NCBI GenBank assembly: GCA_905221605.1
Contig: CAJNDS010001344.1
Coordinates: forward strand, 1 to 22,283
DNA: 22,283 nt
Direction of reading: 5' to 3'
Origin: Symbiodinium natans
Taxonomy: Eukaryota; Sar; Dinophyceae; Suessiales; Symbiodiniaceae
Of the stretch, positions 1 to 10,060 are shown in pieces. Every line of letters begins with the position of its first letter. The stretch's first letter is position 1. The notes under the pieces were generated by a model that saw only the letters and a program-made list of their open reading frames with translations, searched no databases and was not told the DNA's origin. Made by a program: the position numbers and the translations under genes.

Positions 1-182
1 GCCAGTGTGTTCGGGGCTCCTCCTTCGCCTCCTATGTTTTTGCACCGGAAGTGTCGCACGAGGTCTTGGGACTTCCCAGGGTTGTGGGTCGCAAACAGAA
101 CAGAGTTGAACACATGCTGTTTCGGCGGGAGGAGGAGCATGCCAAACCCCACGCCCCTTTTAAACTTCTCCGCGAACAGGGA

Positions 183-380
183 GGCAAGGGTGAAGAAGAA
201 TAAAAAGAAGAAGAAGAGGCAAAACGGCAGCAGCAGCAGAAGAAGAAGAAGAAGAAGAAGAAGAAGAAGACGACGAATAAGAAGAATAAGGAAGAAGCAG
301 AAGAATAAGAACAAGAACATGAAGAAGAAGAAGGGGAAGAAGAAGAAGGAGAAGAAGAAGAAGAAGAACAAGAAGAACAA
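183..380. repeat. (AAG/GAA)n purine microsatellite
   Basis: An imperfect AAG/GAA trinucleotide tract of about 200 bases, with short interruptions such as CAGCAGCAG near 228-240 and AATAAG units. Read in one frame it gives a Lys/Arg-rich protein and on the other strand a Leu/Ser-rich one, but both are what a triplet repeat yields automatically. It could lie in an exon encoding a charged low-complexity stretch of the J-domain gene downstream, but nothing proves that. Confidence 0.85.
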
Positions 381-420
381 GATTGTGAAGAAATACCGAA
401 GATGAGGAAGGCAAAGAGAG

Positions 421-880
421 AGCGATAGAGTCTAGCAGTTTAGCCGAGTTTAGCCCAGCGGCATCTGGCACATGTTATTTGACTCAAGAGAAAAAGAGTA
501 AGGACCGCCTTTGCCTCGAGCCCCCTAGAAAGGAAAAATGAATGAAAGGGCGACAGTGATGGTGCGCTGGATGGCTCAGCCAGGCACTGGTTCGGGCCAA
601 TACAGATGATGGCTACGACGGGCCGCCGCCGCCGGATGAGGCAGGGATTTGCCAGAGCTGAAGAAGGACTCGTTCAGCAATGGCTGAATATCCACTGCGG
701 CACCGCCTAGGTCGCTGAGGCATATGCCCTGTTCCATGCTTAGCAGGGCTGGCAAGCAGGGCTTTCTAACCAGATCTGAACTTTGCATTGACATCTGGAG
801 AGATAGTAGCTTCGGTGTATTTGAACATGAAAACAACTGCTGTGTCTCATTGAGTCACTGAGGCTTAATCTTCCGCTTAG
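421..880. other. Unassigned stretch upstream of the J-domain exon, one candidate exon
   Basis: No gene can be assigned firmly here. One candidate + strand exon is 584-640: it follows a CAG acceptor, stays open for 19 codons with an Asp/Gly/Pro-rich content (GYDGPPPPDE) and ends before a GC-type donor (GCAGGG). A second open stretch at about 757-858 reads as a mixed acidic/hydrophobic peptide ending in a TGA. Either could be an upstream exon of the J-domain gene, but phases to the exon at 881 do not connect without another exon, so they are not included in that model. Confidence 0.25.
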
Positions 881-1273
881 TGCCTTGCGAAGCGACGTGC
901 AACGCCGCAGTCGTGTCCTTGCTCGTGAGTGGCACCCCGACAAGGCGAGCGCTTCCCTCCCGCTTTCTCCGTTTCTTGTTTACTTTCATTTTTCTCTCTC
1001 ACTCTCTCTCTTCTCTCTCTGCTCCCTGCTTCTCTTCATTTTCCCTCTCTCCTTCTCTTCGTTTTCCCCCTTTCTCTCCTTCTCTTCATTTTCCCCCTCT
1101 CTCCTGCACAGTCTAGCCACAGCGATTCTCAAGGCACCACCTGACCAACGAGTGGCCCAAGCACGTTTTTGAGTATTGTTTAGGTGAGCAAAAAGTTTAC
1201 GGTGTCAGCTCCATGCCAGGTCAGAGCAGCCCGGCTCTTTCGCCAATTGCAAAATGCCAAGGTCGTGATCGCG
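881..1273 (+). CDS. J-domain exons with HPD motif (partial domain)
   Basis: Three exons together encode helix II, the HPD loop and helix III of a J-domain. Exon 881-944 follows a pyrimidine-rich CTTAG acceptor and reads LAREWHPDK at its end. The intron 945-1133 starts with GC and ends with AAG; the sequence AAGGC occurs at both ends, a typical dinoflagellate direct-repeat boundary. Exon 1134-1164 ends in phase 1 before GTTTTT, and exon 1230-1273 resumes in phase 1 after CAG and ends before GTATGA. Reading straight through without splicing meets a stop at 1170-1172, so the splice is required. The HPD triad is intact. Helix I, with the usual Tyr-x-x-Leu-Gly pattern, is missing from view. Confidence 0.6.
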
Positions 1274-3517
1274 GTATGAGAATCTTATTTCGGTGTTGCT
1301 GAGACCTGGGCTCTGCTGCGCCACAGCAAAACGTTGTGAGGAGAGAGTTCTGTCCTGGCTGCGGCAGAGCAGTTTTCCAGTATTGGATGGGCAGCAGCCA
1401 CAGAGAAGACGAACTGGCAGCACCCACTCACACATGATTCTGTTGCTATTACACACTACACTGTTCCCACATGTAGTCTGGTCAGGTCGGATGACTCACC
1501 CTGCTTGGACAGCGCTGACGAGTGCGATGAGGACTGCAGGCACGGGCTGGCTCATTGCCATAAGCAGCGGAGGAGAAGTTACAGCGGTAACCAGCACCGG
1601 CAGCACCGGTAGCCGCACGACGAGGCCTCCTGAGGTTATGTTCGGCGAGGCCGGAGATGCAGCAACCTAAGCGCAGGCACATCCAACAGTTCCCATTTTG
1701 AACCCCAGACTCTGTGAGAGAGGGCTCGCTGCAAGTGATAGACAGCCCTGCTCCAAGCTTAGCGTCCTGCCGCAGCTCAGGTCAATGCAGATTTTGAGCA
1801 AGACGGATCTGGCAGTGAGTTGGAGCAAGAGGACCAGAAGGACTGCACAACACTAGCCAAAACTCAAGGGAATGAAAGGGACCAGGTAGTTGTATCATGA
1901 TAGCTGTGTACAGTACGGTGTGAGTTTGAAGATGTTTCTTGGCAGGCAGCCTGCGTCTACAGAGGACGAGGGGACTCGCCAGACACTCTATCCAGCAGCC
2001 AGGACCTCAGGACTTCAACATCTTCGCACCATGTGTTCACGCTGTCTCACGCTGACCCTCGCGATTTTGTATGGAAGACTGGACCTGTCTTGCTGTGCAT
2101 TGCTGATGGGGAGCTTGCCCTGTGCAGGTGAGGAGAGTGCAGAGGAAAAGGCTGGGCTGCTGTGGCATATCATCCCAGAAGCAGCTACGCTGTCAGCAAT
2201 TTGAGTCAGTTGGGATTGTCAGCGCTGGAGGCGGAGACTGCCCTGGCACTGCGGAGCAGGGGCATCATTCGAACAGAGGAGAGCAGAATTGCAAGGGCTC
2301 GGCTCATAGCGAACAGAACACAACATAGAAAGGCCCTTCGGCGCTGTCTGTGGGCGAGGGCAGAATAAATGTGATTTTGTTAGACGTGCCGGCTCTGGCG
2401 GCTCCTGGGTGCACCGCAAAACAATGCACAGCATCTCTGTGCTCAGGAAGTCCTGTCGCAGCTTACAAAAGTACGGCCTGCCGAGAACAGCAGGAGCAGC
2501 AGTTGACAGACTCGACGGCCATCAAGGTGAGCCATCCGAAGCTCTTCCCAGCCCTACGCCCTACTCACGGCGCTGCAGTGCTGCAGGGTCCACATGCCAA
2601 AATGAGACCTCCGTGTGGCAGCTGCTGGAAGCTGCATTGGCTGATGCCCATCACGGCTTCAGCCGATTGAGATATGGTGCATGGTGTCGCTCCGATGCCG
2701 AATCAGTCTTGGACTGTTCCAAAAGAAGCAAGTCGTGGATCAGCTCTTTGGGCAAGCTTCCTAGTGGTGGATTGAACCAGGAATTTCTAGCAGCCTGTGG
2801 TACGTAGCAGGCTACTGAGATAGCAAACCGCCCGGGATCTGCACCGCCCATACGCAAAATTACCGAAACCACGTCCCTCAAACCGGATGCAGGTAACAGT
2901 ATCAGGCCCCTCCCATCCATAGTTTGCTGACAGTGGCAACATGCCATATGACAACGCCTGCTGTCCACAGGGACATCGGGGATCTCATAGAATCCCGGGC
3001 TGCGACCCGCCGACCTGCCCATGTGCGGACGGAAGGGTCCAGAAATGTCCAGAACATTCCAGGATCCAGGTGTGTGATGCGTGTGACGCGTGCGCAACTT
3101 GGGGGGTTGGAGCGCGGCAGGTATCGTTCCTGGAAACAAGAGCCTTGCAGGGGTTCACGTGCCAAGAGCCTGCGTGAAGGACTCCGCTCTTGTTCAGGCC
3201 ACTGCGTGTGAAGCTTAGCCAGTGGAAGATATCCACTCGTTAATTTGTCAGTGTGAAACTAGGCGGCGCGTGGGCTTGCGCATGGGCTATTTGCTGGCGC
3301 TATCTCGCGCTCGTGTCATATGTGTCGCTGCCGCTCGACTGTGTGCCCCATTGTGCAGATCGTCACAAGTTCGTCTGTCTATGTGTGTCTTTGTATCGGT
3401 AAGTTGTCCTTCCAGCAACTTGCAACCCATGGTTTTATAGACAAAGCTTTACAGCACGTCCATGAAGTTTGTGATGCATCAGTCGAACTTAGAAAGGACA
3501 CAGCCCCGAGGGCGTAG
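881..3517 (+). CDS. Multi-exon J-domain (DnaJ/Hsp40-like) protein gene, 5' part not identified
   Basis: J-domain proteins stimulate the ATPase of Hsp70 chaperones through an HPD tripeptide. Exons I can chain by phase: 881-944 (helix II then WHPDK), 1134-1164 and 1230-1273 (helix III, LFRQLQNAKVVIA), then about 1327 onward (FCPGCG, a CxxC pair). A Cys/His-rich block starts near 1513. Later exons are 1763 or 1781-1885 (acidic), 1946-2127, 2197 to about 2332, a block ending at 2526, 2587-2799, 2971-3069, 3151-3205 and 3416-3517 with a TAG stop. The joins 1886-1945, 2128-2196, 3070-3150 and 3206-3415 are all GT-AG and keep frame. The first intron is GC-AG. The start codon and helix I lie upstream and were not found. 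Beyond the J-domain no family is recognised. It is possible that two genes are merged here; links around 1280-1780 and 2333-2970 are the weakest. Confidence 0.5.
965..1112. repeat. Pyrimidine minisatellite inside a GC-AG intron
   Basis: CT-rich tract with an imperfect unit of about 25-30 bases, TTCTCTTCATTTTCCC followed by CTCTCTCC-like filler, present about three times between 1025 and 1105 after a (CT)n run. It fills most of the intron at 945-1133 and supplies a very long polypyrimidine stretch. Open frames on the + strand here are low-complexity Ser/Leu/Phe translations of the repeat, not protein. Confidence 0.75.
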
Positions 3518-4182
3518 AGGTCCCGCTTTTGGCGTTGCATATTCTACTAGTTTGCAGTTAGTTGGCCTCTCTGGTCCACCACCACAAAGACTCTTGTCTG
3601 GTAGTTAGTTGCTTTGCACCTTGTGTTTCCCGGTGCTTCATTCTGTTTCTCTTTCAATTTGTTGGGGGGCGGAGAGGGGATGGAGGGGTGAGGGGGCGGG
3701 GCAGGCGGGGGAGGGGGGGGATAATGACGGCGAACATGCCGAAAACACTTGTTTTGCAGCGTTTTGCTTCTTTGTACAACATGCTTCACGAGGACGATTG
3801 ATATCTCTGGAACAAGACGAGCTGTCACAAGCATGCATGCCTTTTGTGAAAATGCAGACTTTTGGCATTCCCGCTCAAAAAGAAGTAGTTTCGGAAGTTC
3901 CATGAGCGCCGCACAGTTTGCATTTTCGAAAGTGCTGTGCCTGCCAACAGATCCGAAGATGTAAGCGCACGAAACGTCCAGGCAAGATAAGGCGCTGCAA
4001 CCCAGTATTTACTTGCGAAAAGGTGCAAGAACGACAGCCAAAGCTTCGCGTCGCAGGTCGTACGTACACTAGCCGCTCGATGGTTTCTGTGCGCAGTGCT
4101 TGTCTCGCACGATGTTTGGTCGCCACACGTCCGTTGCTGCAGCAGAAGTATACATGTCTGGTGGCAGAGGCTTAGCCATTTC
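3518..4182. other. Spacer between genes with a G-rich tract
   Basis: After the stop at 3517 no convincing exon is seen for about 660 bases. The notable part is 3661-3721, a run of G-blocks separated by A, T or C, able to form several G-tetrads on the + strand; on the minus strand it gives a spurious poly-proline frame. Open frames at 3747-3905 and 3918-4175 lack recognisable domains and splice support. Confidence 0.4.
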
Positions 4183-6188
4183 ATGGCATCCCAGAAGAAA
4201 CGGCAGCAGGTGATGTGTCGCAGCCTTGGTTACGCCAGTTAGCACAGGTACATAAGCATAAGAACTCGGAAAGGGTCCAGAGAAAAGAGTGATCAATTCC
4301 CTTTCTCTGGCGGCAGCGGCTCCACCGCCTTCGGCACCAAGGCAGCGAGTGCTTCCAGCGAAAGGTGAGCAAAGGCTCAGACCTGTGTCGATGGCTCAAA
4401 GTTGAAGCACTGGACCCTGCTCGACGTATAGGGACCTAAGACTTGACCAATCGCCAGACAAGGTTCAGAATGCTATGATGAGATGCGTCAGCTTCGAAGA
4501 TGTCACGTTCTCAGTTTTGCTCTGGTGGGTTGCGGGATGGATTTCACGCCGACTGATTTTGTACTGAGGTCTTGACATGAACGCAGACTGATTCCATTGC
4601 TGGCGTTGTCGAACAACTGATGCGGGCCAAAGACTGGCTGCATCACTTTGACTAGTCTCGGTCCTACACAAGATAGCTTTCCTGCTTCTTGCTGTAGCAA
4701 CCCTAGCTTGGCAGAAGCTTGTGCAAAAAACAGGCTGACCATTTGAGGCTGTGCGTTCAATGAGCGAGTGCAGCGAGCTGTACACCTGGACCCTGTGCAG
4801 CACGAGAGCCTCTCCTACCTGGTCTTTGATTCCCTGGGCAGCATTTGTCCGGAACAACTGCGAGAGGCCTTGATCGTCCAGCCTAACTGACACAGCGTCG
4901 TGACCTCGTGCGACAGGTTTGTCGCAGCATCCAGTCCTTTCACGAGGAGCCATGCCCGGCTTGCAACACTCGTCGCTCCTAACATCTAGGGCGGCCGAAA
5001 GGGCGATGAAAGTCTGAGTCGAGGGTAAAGTGCACAGACTAAACGAAGAAATCAGCCACGGCTTACTGGCTTACTGCGCGACGTGTCAGGAAACCTAGGC
5101 TTGGCTAAAACAATCAGTTGAAGCTAGGGCCTGGCTGCCTGAAAAGCTGTTGTGCTGTTGTCGAACCGTTCAGCTCCATGAAGCTCTACAGCACAAGCCG
5201 TGGGTGCACGCGTGCGACGAAGCGGGAACCAAGTGCGGTGCGACTAGTTGATACTAGTTGTTTGCATGTTGACTTCGCAACTGACACCCTGGAGCATCCC
5301 TTGCAGGATCTAGACAGGGATGGCGCCGATGCTCTCGGCGCAGCCTTTGGCATGCAAGGTGCGCATTCCTTTAACTGTTTGGGTTTGTTTGGCAGCGAAG
5401 TGGGTTTTCCCGACGTTTCCCGACATTTGCAGTGGTAAGATGTGGCAATTTGCCGACTGTGCCGAGCTGCCGAGCCAGGTATCCTTTGTCGTGTGCCGGA
5501 GTATGTCGACTCGATCGCGCAGGTTCGCTAAGCTTCGACACTTCTTGAGCCTCGGATGCCTCGCAGTCCGAAGTTGACAGCCCGATCTTGGTGCACAGGT
5601 TAGCCAAAGCCTCATGTGGGGGAAGGCCGTCATTGAAGAGGCAAGGCTGTCATGCTGCCAACAATCCGCAGCTGCTCTTGCAACCACACTATACTGAATC
5701 AGACCGCTGCCGATGTAGCTGCTGCTGCCTCCTGGGACGCTGTCGCTGAAGGTTGTGGAAGGCGCTAGGAAGTTCCATGCGCTCTGATCGAGGATGAAGC
5801 TCCTTTCATGACACCAGCTAGGCTGTTACGTTTTCTGGGGAAGTTTCTGGCATGGTGCTCTTGGAACTGCAACATGCGCCAAGACCGGAAAGTGTGTGAT
5901 TGATGTTTCCGCATCAGTGCAGGCAATTCCGCATGCTCTCAGCAGTTGCAGAGAAGCCGTCGAGCCATTGGTCCCGAAGGACTTCAAAAAACCAGATTTC
6001 ACGTAGCCCATCATGCTCTGCACACCTCATAAATGCGTCAGGAACCAAGACCGAGCTTTGCTTAATGGACTGCAGCAGCTGCCCATGATCACAGCTAGCC
6101 TGTGCCTCAGAGCCAAGGGCAAAAGCTGTCTATTTTATGTGTGCAGTTCCGGCAGCCTCTGACAAGCTTCGATCCTAAAAGCCTGTAG
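4183..6188 (+). CDS. Candidate multi-exon gene of unknown function
   Basis: No family is recognised. A possible start at 4183 opens a short basic exon (MASQKKRQQ) ending before GTGATG at 4210, joined in phase to 4317-4364 (basic, ends before GTGAGC). The region 4402-5306 yields no firm exon. Then come 5307-5358 (contains DLDRDG), 5433-5478, a block from 5523, 5599-5697, 5793-5891 (ends before GTGTGT), 5923-6002, a block from 6042, and 6147-6188 with a TAG stop after a strong pyrimidine-rich GTGCAG acceptor. Adjacent blocks share phase at several joins, but some implied introns are only 31-44 bases, shorter than expected. Antisense frames in this region also look protein-like to the eye, so the strand rests on splice motifs and on the + orientation of the neighbours. 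Confidence 0.3.
4402..5306. other. Long stretch without a firm exon
   Basis: About 900 bases inside the candidate gene. The longest open frames here are on the minus strand, 4465-4953 (162 codons) and 4503-4760. They could be joined by removing a 70-base GT-AG segment at 4749-4818, but they have no recognisable domain. I treat them as unresolved and the stretch as probably intronic. Confidence 0.25.
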
Positions 6189-6744
6189 CCGGAGCAAGAA
6201 CAGAAGCCTTGCACCCTTTCGCTGTTCGCGCTGTTCCACGGTGTTTGCGCTGGGCTGCGGTGTTCCACCGTGTTCGCGCTGTTTGCGGTGTTCGCGGGCC
6301 GCTATGGTGTTCATGAGCGGATGTTCTAGGACGAGTTTTAGGCATGGTCAGGCTTCATCATTCGAATTCCGTTGATGAAATGAGCGCGACGCTGATACCG
6401 AAAGGTGTGGTGCATCCTTAGGCGGCCGTGCAAGCAGATCTGCAAGTCACACGCGCACAAATGCCTCGAACCAACACTGCGATGTGCCGTTGTTTGGGAG
6501 CAGCGCAAGCAGTATAGCCTGAGCCCACATCTCGAACAAAGATCCACTCGATCATTGCTAGCAAGGCTTTGATCCAAAGATTTTCCCCAAGTCACCTCAT
6601 CTTATTTGTGCATTAGTCGTGCCTCTGCTTCTCAGCATCCCCGTGGACTTTGAAGCATGAGCCCCGCCTTGGCCCCTGAACAAAATAAAGGCGTCAACTG
6701 GCGGAGTTTACTTTGAGCTGAGGTGAAGTGACAGAGATGGAGGC
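6189..6744. other. Spacer with short GC-rich repeats
   Basis: Sequence between the stop at 6188 and the open block at 6745. Positions about 6224-6316 hold a degenerate repeat built on GTGTTCGCGCTG and GTGTTCCAC, some five to seven imperfect copies. From 6418 to 6570 both strands have open frames (a + frame ends in a TGA near 6571; a minus frame could begin at 6555), neither with a recognised domain. No promoter motif is claimed; dinoflagellates lack a recognisable TATA box. Confidence 0.4.
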
Positions 6745-7833
6745 ATGGAGCATGCTGGCTTTTGTACTCGAACTTTCTTTTTTACGGTCCGACGGTGGCA
6801 GGGCGATCGGCTGCGGCCTGAGCCCGAGTCTTTGACCTCCTTTGGCACATCGTGGAGCTGCAAGCGAGGGCATCGAAGGCCGCAAGCAAAATGCCGCGGG
6901 GCGGCTGATGAGTTACTCCATGGTGCAGCAAATCCTGCAGCCGAAGTCGCTTTTGCAGGATCTACACTTCAGGTAGTAGGCATTTTAGCCTGTAAGGACG
7001 GACCAGCGGAGGATAGGTTATCCAGATCTATTGAGTCCGCGCGCGCTGCTTTTGCAGAGCTTTGGGACGGTGGCAATCCGGACTTGGAACCTGCCACAGC
7101 TTCAATGAAAGAGGCCCTTCAATCCAGTGATTGTAGCTGCTGGAGCCAGGCAAGTTCCTGCTTCCGGAGATCTTTGAGCGCATGTAGCTTTGCTGCTTGC
7201 GAGTTCGCCTTGCTGGTGATGAAATGTTCTTCAGGCACGGAGTCGTGGCTGCAACCCGCCAAAAGGCTGGAGGCCCTGAGCACCGCTCTGAGCAGCGCAG
7301 TGCAGGCTTTGCATGAAGCGCCGGATGACTTTGTGCCGCCACCTCGCTGCGACAACGGCGACGGCGACGACGGCACCAGTGACAAGGGTCGGTGGCGCCC
7401 TTTCGTCGTGGGTTCCTTTGGACAGGCTTGTCTAGGCTCCATGCTGACCTGTCTTCTGATTCTGATCCCCGTAGCGGTGTGGAGCACCCAAGTGCTCCCC
7501 AAATCTGGGTCCAAGAAAGCGAAGGCTGGCCAGGAAGACCTTCATGCCTGCAGAACAGCTCTGAAGGACTTTCTTCAGGCCTTACTTCGTGCTACAGAGC
7601 TGCAGTCAGACGCGGTAGCAGCCGCAAAGAAGGATGCAAGCGAGTTGCTGCCACAGCGCCCCTCGACTGTCGCCGCGAGCCTGTCGGGTCCTGCGCTGGA
7701 ACAGTTCGAAGCGCTTCGAACCGAGATGGAGGCAGCGATCCTTGAGACGCAGCGAAAGCAACTCAAAGGATTGGGGGACATGCTGGGACAACGCTCAGCG
7801 CTCTTGAAATCTCGTGGTGCTTTCAAAGTTTGA
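6745..7833 (+). CDS. Predicted membrane protein, long open block (362 codons)
   Basis: The longest uninterrupted host-type coding block in the window; no family is recognised. It is rich in Ala, Ser and Leu with GC-ended codons. Residues about 229-250 form one strongly hydrophobic segment (core LTCLLILIPVAVW), preceded by an acidic Asp/Gly run near residue 205 and followed by a Lys-rich patch (SGSKKAKAG), which suggests a single-pass membrane anchor. The C-terminal 100 residues are helical and charged, compatible with a coiled coil (EQFEALRTEMEAAILETQ). ATG at 6745 is the first after an in-frame stop at 6724, but another frame near 6860-6972 also looks coding and ends on a GTAGTAG donor, so the N-terminal part is uncertain. 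The stop at 7831-7833 overlaps a possible donor (GTTTGA after codon AAA), so the gene may continue into the exons downstream to 9487. Confidence 0.5.
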   Translation: MEHAGFCTRTFFFTVRRWQGDRLRPEPESLTSFGTSWSCKRGHRRPQAKCRGAADELLHGAANPAAEVAFAGSTLQVVGILACKDGPAEDRLSRSIESARAAFAELWDGGNPDLEPATASMKEALQSSDCSCWSQASSCFRRSLSACSFAACEFALLVMKCSSGTESWLQPAKRLEALSTALSSAVQALHEAPDDFVPPPRCDNGDGDDGTSDKGRWRPFVVGSFGQACLGSMLTCLLILIPVAVWSTQVLPKSGSKKAKAGQEDLHACRTALKDFLQALLRATELQSDAVAAAKKDASELLPQRPSTVAASLSGPALEQFEALRTEMEAAILETQRKQLKGLGDMLGQRSALLKSRGAFKV

Positions 7834-8921
7834 GCACACGGAGCGTCCCCAAGGCAGAATGCCGATTGATTTTGCGGTTGACGAAGTCCCTATTATTGTT
7901 TTAGGGTCCCTAGGATATTGGGGATCTCGATGGTCCCGAAAACTCTAGCTAGCAGGTTTCACGCGTTCGTCAGATACGGTCCTTAGCGGCCTTGGCGGAC
8001 TCTGATGGGCAAGCTCGCAAAAATGCTGCATGGAAGCATTGCCGGAAGTTTATGCCAGAAAATCCTCAGCATGTTGCTGTTATCTGTTTCATCTGAACGC
8101 TGGTCGCCTCCTTGTGGCACACGTTGGGATCTTGGGGATCGTGGCCGGAGGCACTGACAGCAATCTCCGCATCATTTACCCATGCGGCATAGCTGCATGA
8201 CGGCAGCAGGAGCTCCGGGTAGAAGCATACGACAACGTCTCCAGACACCTACACAGCCCTTTTGCGGGTAGACTGCTAGCCACAAGTTTCCTCTCGGCAC
8301 TCTTGGAAGCGTGAACGCGCGATGCAGGACCTCTTTTTTTCCATGTTTCCAGTTTTGTTGTGGTCATTTGAGCTGCCAGAAGTGTTGCTCATGTTTTTCA
8401 CATTCTGTGGTGTCGCAGTACGCTCCCTTCGCCCAACTTCCAGCCCCCGCTGGCCTTGTTGGCCGGAGACTGAGCCCGGCGGGAAATGAATGTTTCTGCA
8501 GGGTAAAGCTCTTTGCTTTACAAGGCACTCGATCAGATCAGATTGTGCTGCCGCCGGCGACTGAGAAGTGAACTGGATGTCTGGTCTTCTCATAACGCAT
8601 TGTTCGCTTGAAGCATACACATCTCGAAGCTGATCGCAATTATCGAAAGAGGGCCGCGCGCAAGGTCGCACAGAAGGGAGTCGAGGGTGCCATGGTGTGC
8701 TTCTAGAGTGGTTTGGGCTCTAGGGCGGTGTGCTCACCACATCCTAAATTCCAGCAACATCACGAGCTGCCCTCACAATGGGTGTGCGTCATCAGCACGG
8801 CGGGTTGGGAAGGGACCCCTCCCCGAATGAGCCGGGTGAGAGCACGAGAGGGCCTGTACCGTTTTGTCAGGCCTGGGGGTTGGATTTCAATCAGTGAGCA
8901 GCCTGTGTTTCAACATCTCAG
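7834..8921 (+). other. Mostly intronic stretch with candidate exons
   Basis: Between the open block ending at 7833 and the helical exon at 8922. Best candidate exon is 8419-8502: it follows a pyrimidine-rich TGTCGCAG acceptor, is open for 28 codons (YAPFAQLPAPAGLVG...) and ends exactly before GTAAAG. An earlier open + stretch near 8090-8190 has a hydrophobic Gly-rich reading (AHVGILGIVAGGTDS). A minus frame over 8066-8248 also looks protein-like, so evidence is limited to the splice context. Confidence 0.3.
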
Positions 8922-9487
8922 GGCAGCTCTGAGCGACCTGAAGGCTACTTCGGAGGAGGCTGCCTTGTCCAACCTGCTGACACGCAGAGTAGTGAATGAA
9001 GTAGTGAAGGAAGTTCAAAAGTACAGCAAGACAAGCTGAACGTGGCACAAGGAGACACAGAAGATTTTCAAGCTTGCTCGTGATGCCGTTGCCTTGTGCG
9101 TCCTTGTGTGTCCTTGTGTATGGGTGTTGGGTCTGAGACAATGCCGAGTCTGCATGGGCCTCGAGGTTGTGTCGGACCATGACAAGTGGTTGTCCACGCT
9201 GAAGGAGGAAGAGGCACCTCCATTGGCAATTCGCGCACTGCGAGGGGTGTGCTCACAAATGCTTGTGAACATGTCTGAATCTTCTGAAGCCTGGAAGGCG
9301 AACAGGAAGGAACGGCAGGAACTTCTGCGTGTCGTAGCGCAGACCTCTGGTCCCGTTGAAAAAGAAGTGAGATGCTCAGACCGGTCCTTTTCCATCTTCA
9401 CCAGCCCTTGTCGCGCCTGCCCACGAGGCAACATTGAACTTTCAGATGCCCGGCGGCTCGCAGGTGCATTCGCTTCGAAGACATTAA
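8922..9487 (+). CDS. Helical C-terminal exons, possibly of the 6745 gene
   Basis: Function unknown. The first exon begins at 8922 after a CATCTCAG acceptor and encodes a helical, charged stretch (AALSDLKATSEEAALSNLL) to about 9027, where an unspliced TGA follows at 9037-9039. A second exon beginning about 9160-9166 encodes another helical segment with SDHDKWLSTLKEEE and ends at 9366 before GTGAGA. Removing the 61-base GT-AG intron 9367-9427 keeps phase and leads to a short tail with a TAA stop at 9485-9487; without splicing the frame ends instead at 9495. The link between the two helical exons is not resolved. Proximity, strand and composition suggest these are the 3' exons of the block at 6745-7833. 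Confidence 0.4.
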
Positions 9488-9741
9488 AGTTTTAGTGATA
9501 GCAACGGTTCTCGGATGTTCTAAGCTGGTTTAGGCGTCAGACAAGTTCGACGTCGAGGCCACTACGGCCTTCGACCTCAACTCCAAGGTCTCAATGCACA
9601 CGCTATTTGCACACGCTATTTGCACAATATGAAGAGCCAGGCCAGACTTCAGACTTCAGCCCGTTGCTGTGAGGCTTACCAGCTTCTGAGCAACACACGC
9701 GACCCATGGAAAATCACAGCCTCGCACGCAGCCGTGTGAGA

Positions 9742-9761
9742 CATGCGAAGCTCTTCGCATG
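9742..9761. repeat. Perfect 9-base inverted repeat
   Basis: CATGCGAAG and its exact complement CTTCGCATG are separated by only two bases (CT), giving a perfect 20-base palindromic block apart from the centre. It lies in weakly coding sequence. It could be a protein-binding site or chance; no second copy was noticed in the window. Confidence 0.8.
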
Positions 9762-10017
9762 GACCGTCTGTCACTGAGGTTACAGGCCCTACGGCTGGCT
9801 CAGCTACTTCGATCTCAGTCGAAGTGAGCGAGGCCAGGCGCATGCATTCAGCAGTTCATCAGCTCCTCCGAACATCGAACAACAGTCAGAACTCATGCAG
9901 GTGTAGCAAGGAGACATCTATGAATCGAAATTACGCTGCATCAGCAGTCGACTGACGTTGACATGTTCCTCTGCAGGCAATGTATGGGCAGAGCTTGGCC
10001 AGTCTGAGGCTTAAGAT

Positions 10018-10060
10018 TCAAGAGCCTTCAAAAAGAGCCTTTCAAAAGAGCCCCTTTCAA
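10018..10060. repeat. Three imperfect direct repeats of AAGAGCC-TTCAAA
   Basis: Three consecutive units of 13 to 16 bases, each AAGAGCC then a variable pyrimidine stretch then TTCAAA, differ only in the number of C and T residues in the middle. It is a short local tandem duplication with slippage. Confidence 0.75.

Noticed and set aside
7-405. Lys/Arg-rich + frame and Leu/Ser-rich minus frame at the window start
   Set aside because: Translation of the AAG triplet repeat; no domain or splice support.
2651-3139. 162-codon minus-strand frame
   Set aside because: Overlaps + exons 2587-2799 and 2971-3069, which have splice donors and phase support.
4465-4953. 162-codon minus-strand frame, joinable to 4503-4748 by a 70-base GT-AG segment
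   Set aside because: Looks protein-like, but so do + frames in the same area; no domain and opposite to all supported genes. Left unresolved.
5307-5342. EF-hand calcium loop suggested by DLDRDG
   Set aside because: Position 12 of the loop is Ala instead of Glu/Asp, and no paired hand or flanking helices are seen.
6684-6690. AATAAA-like polyadenylation signal
   Set aside because: Dinoflagellates do not rely on AATAAA and no coding end is close enough to support it.
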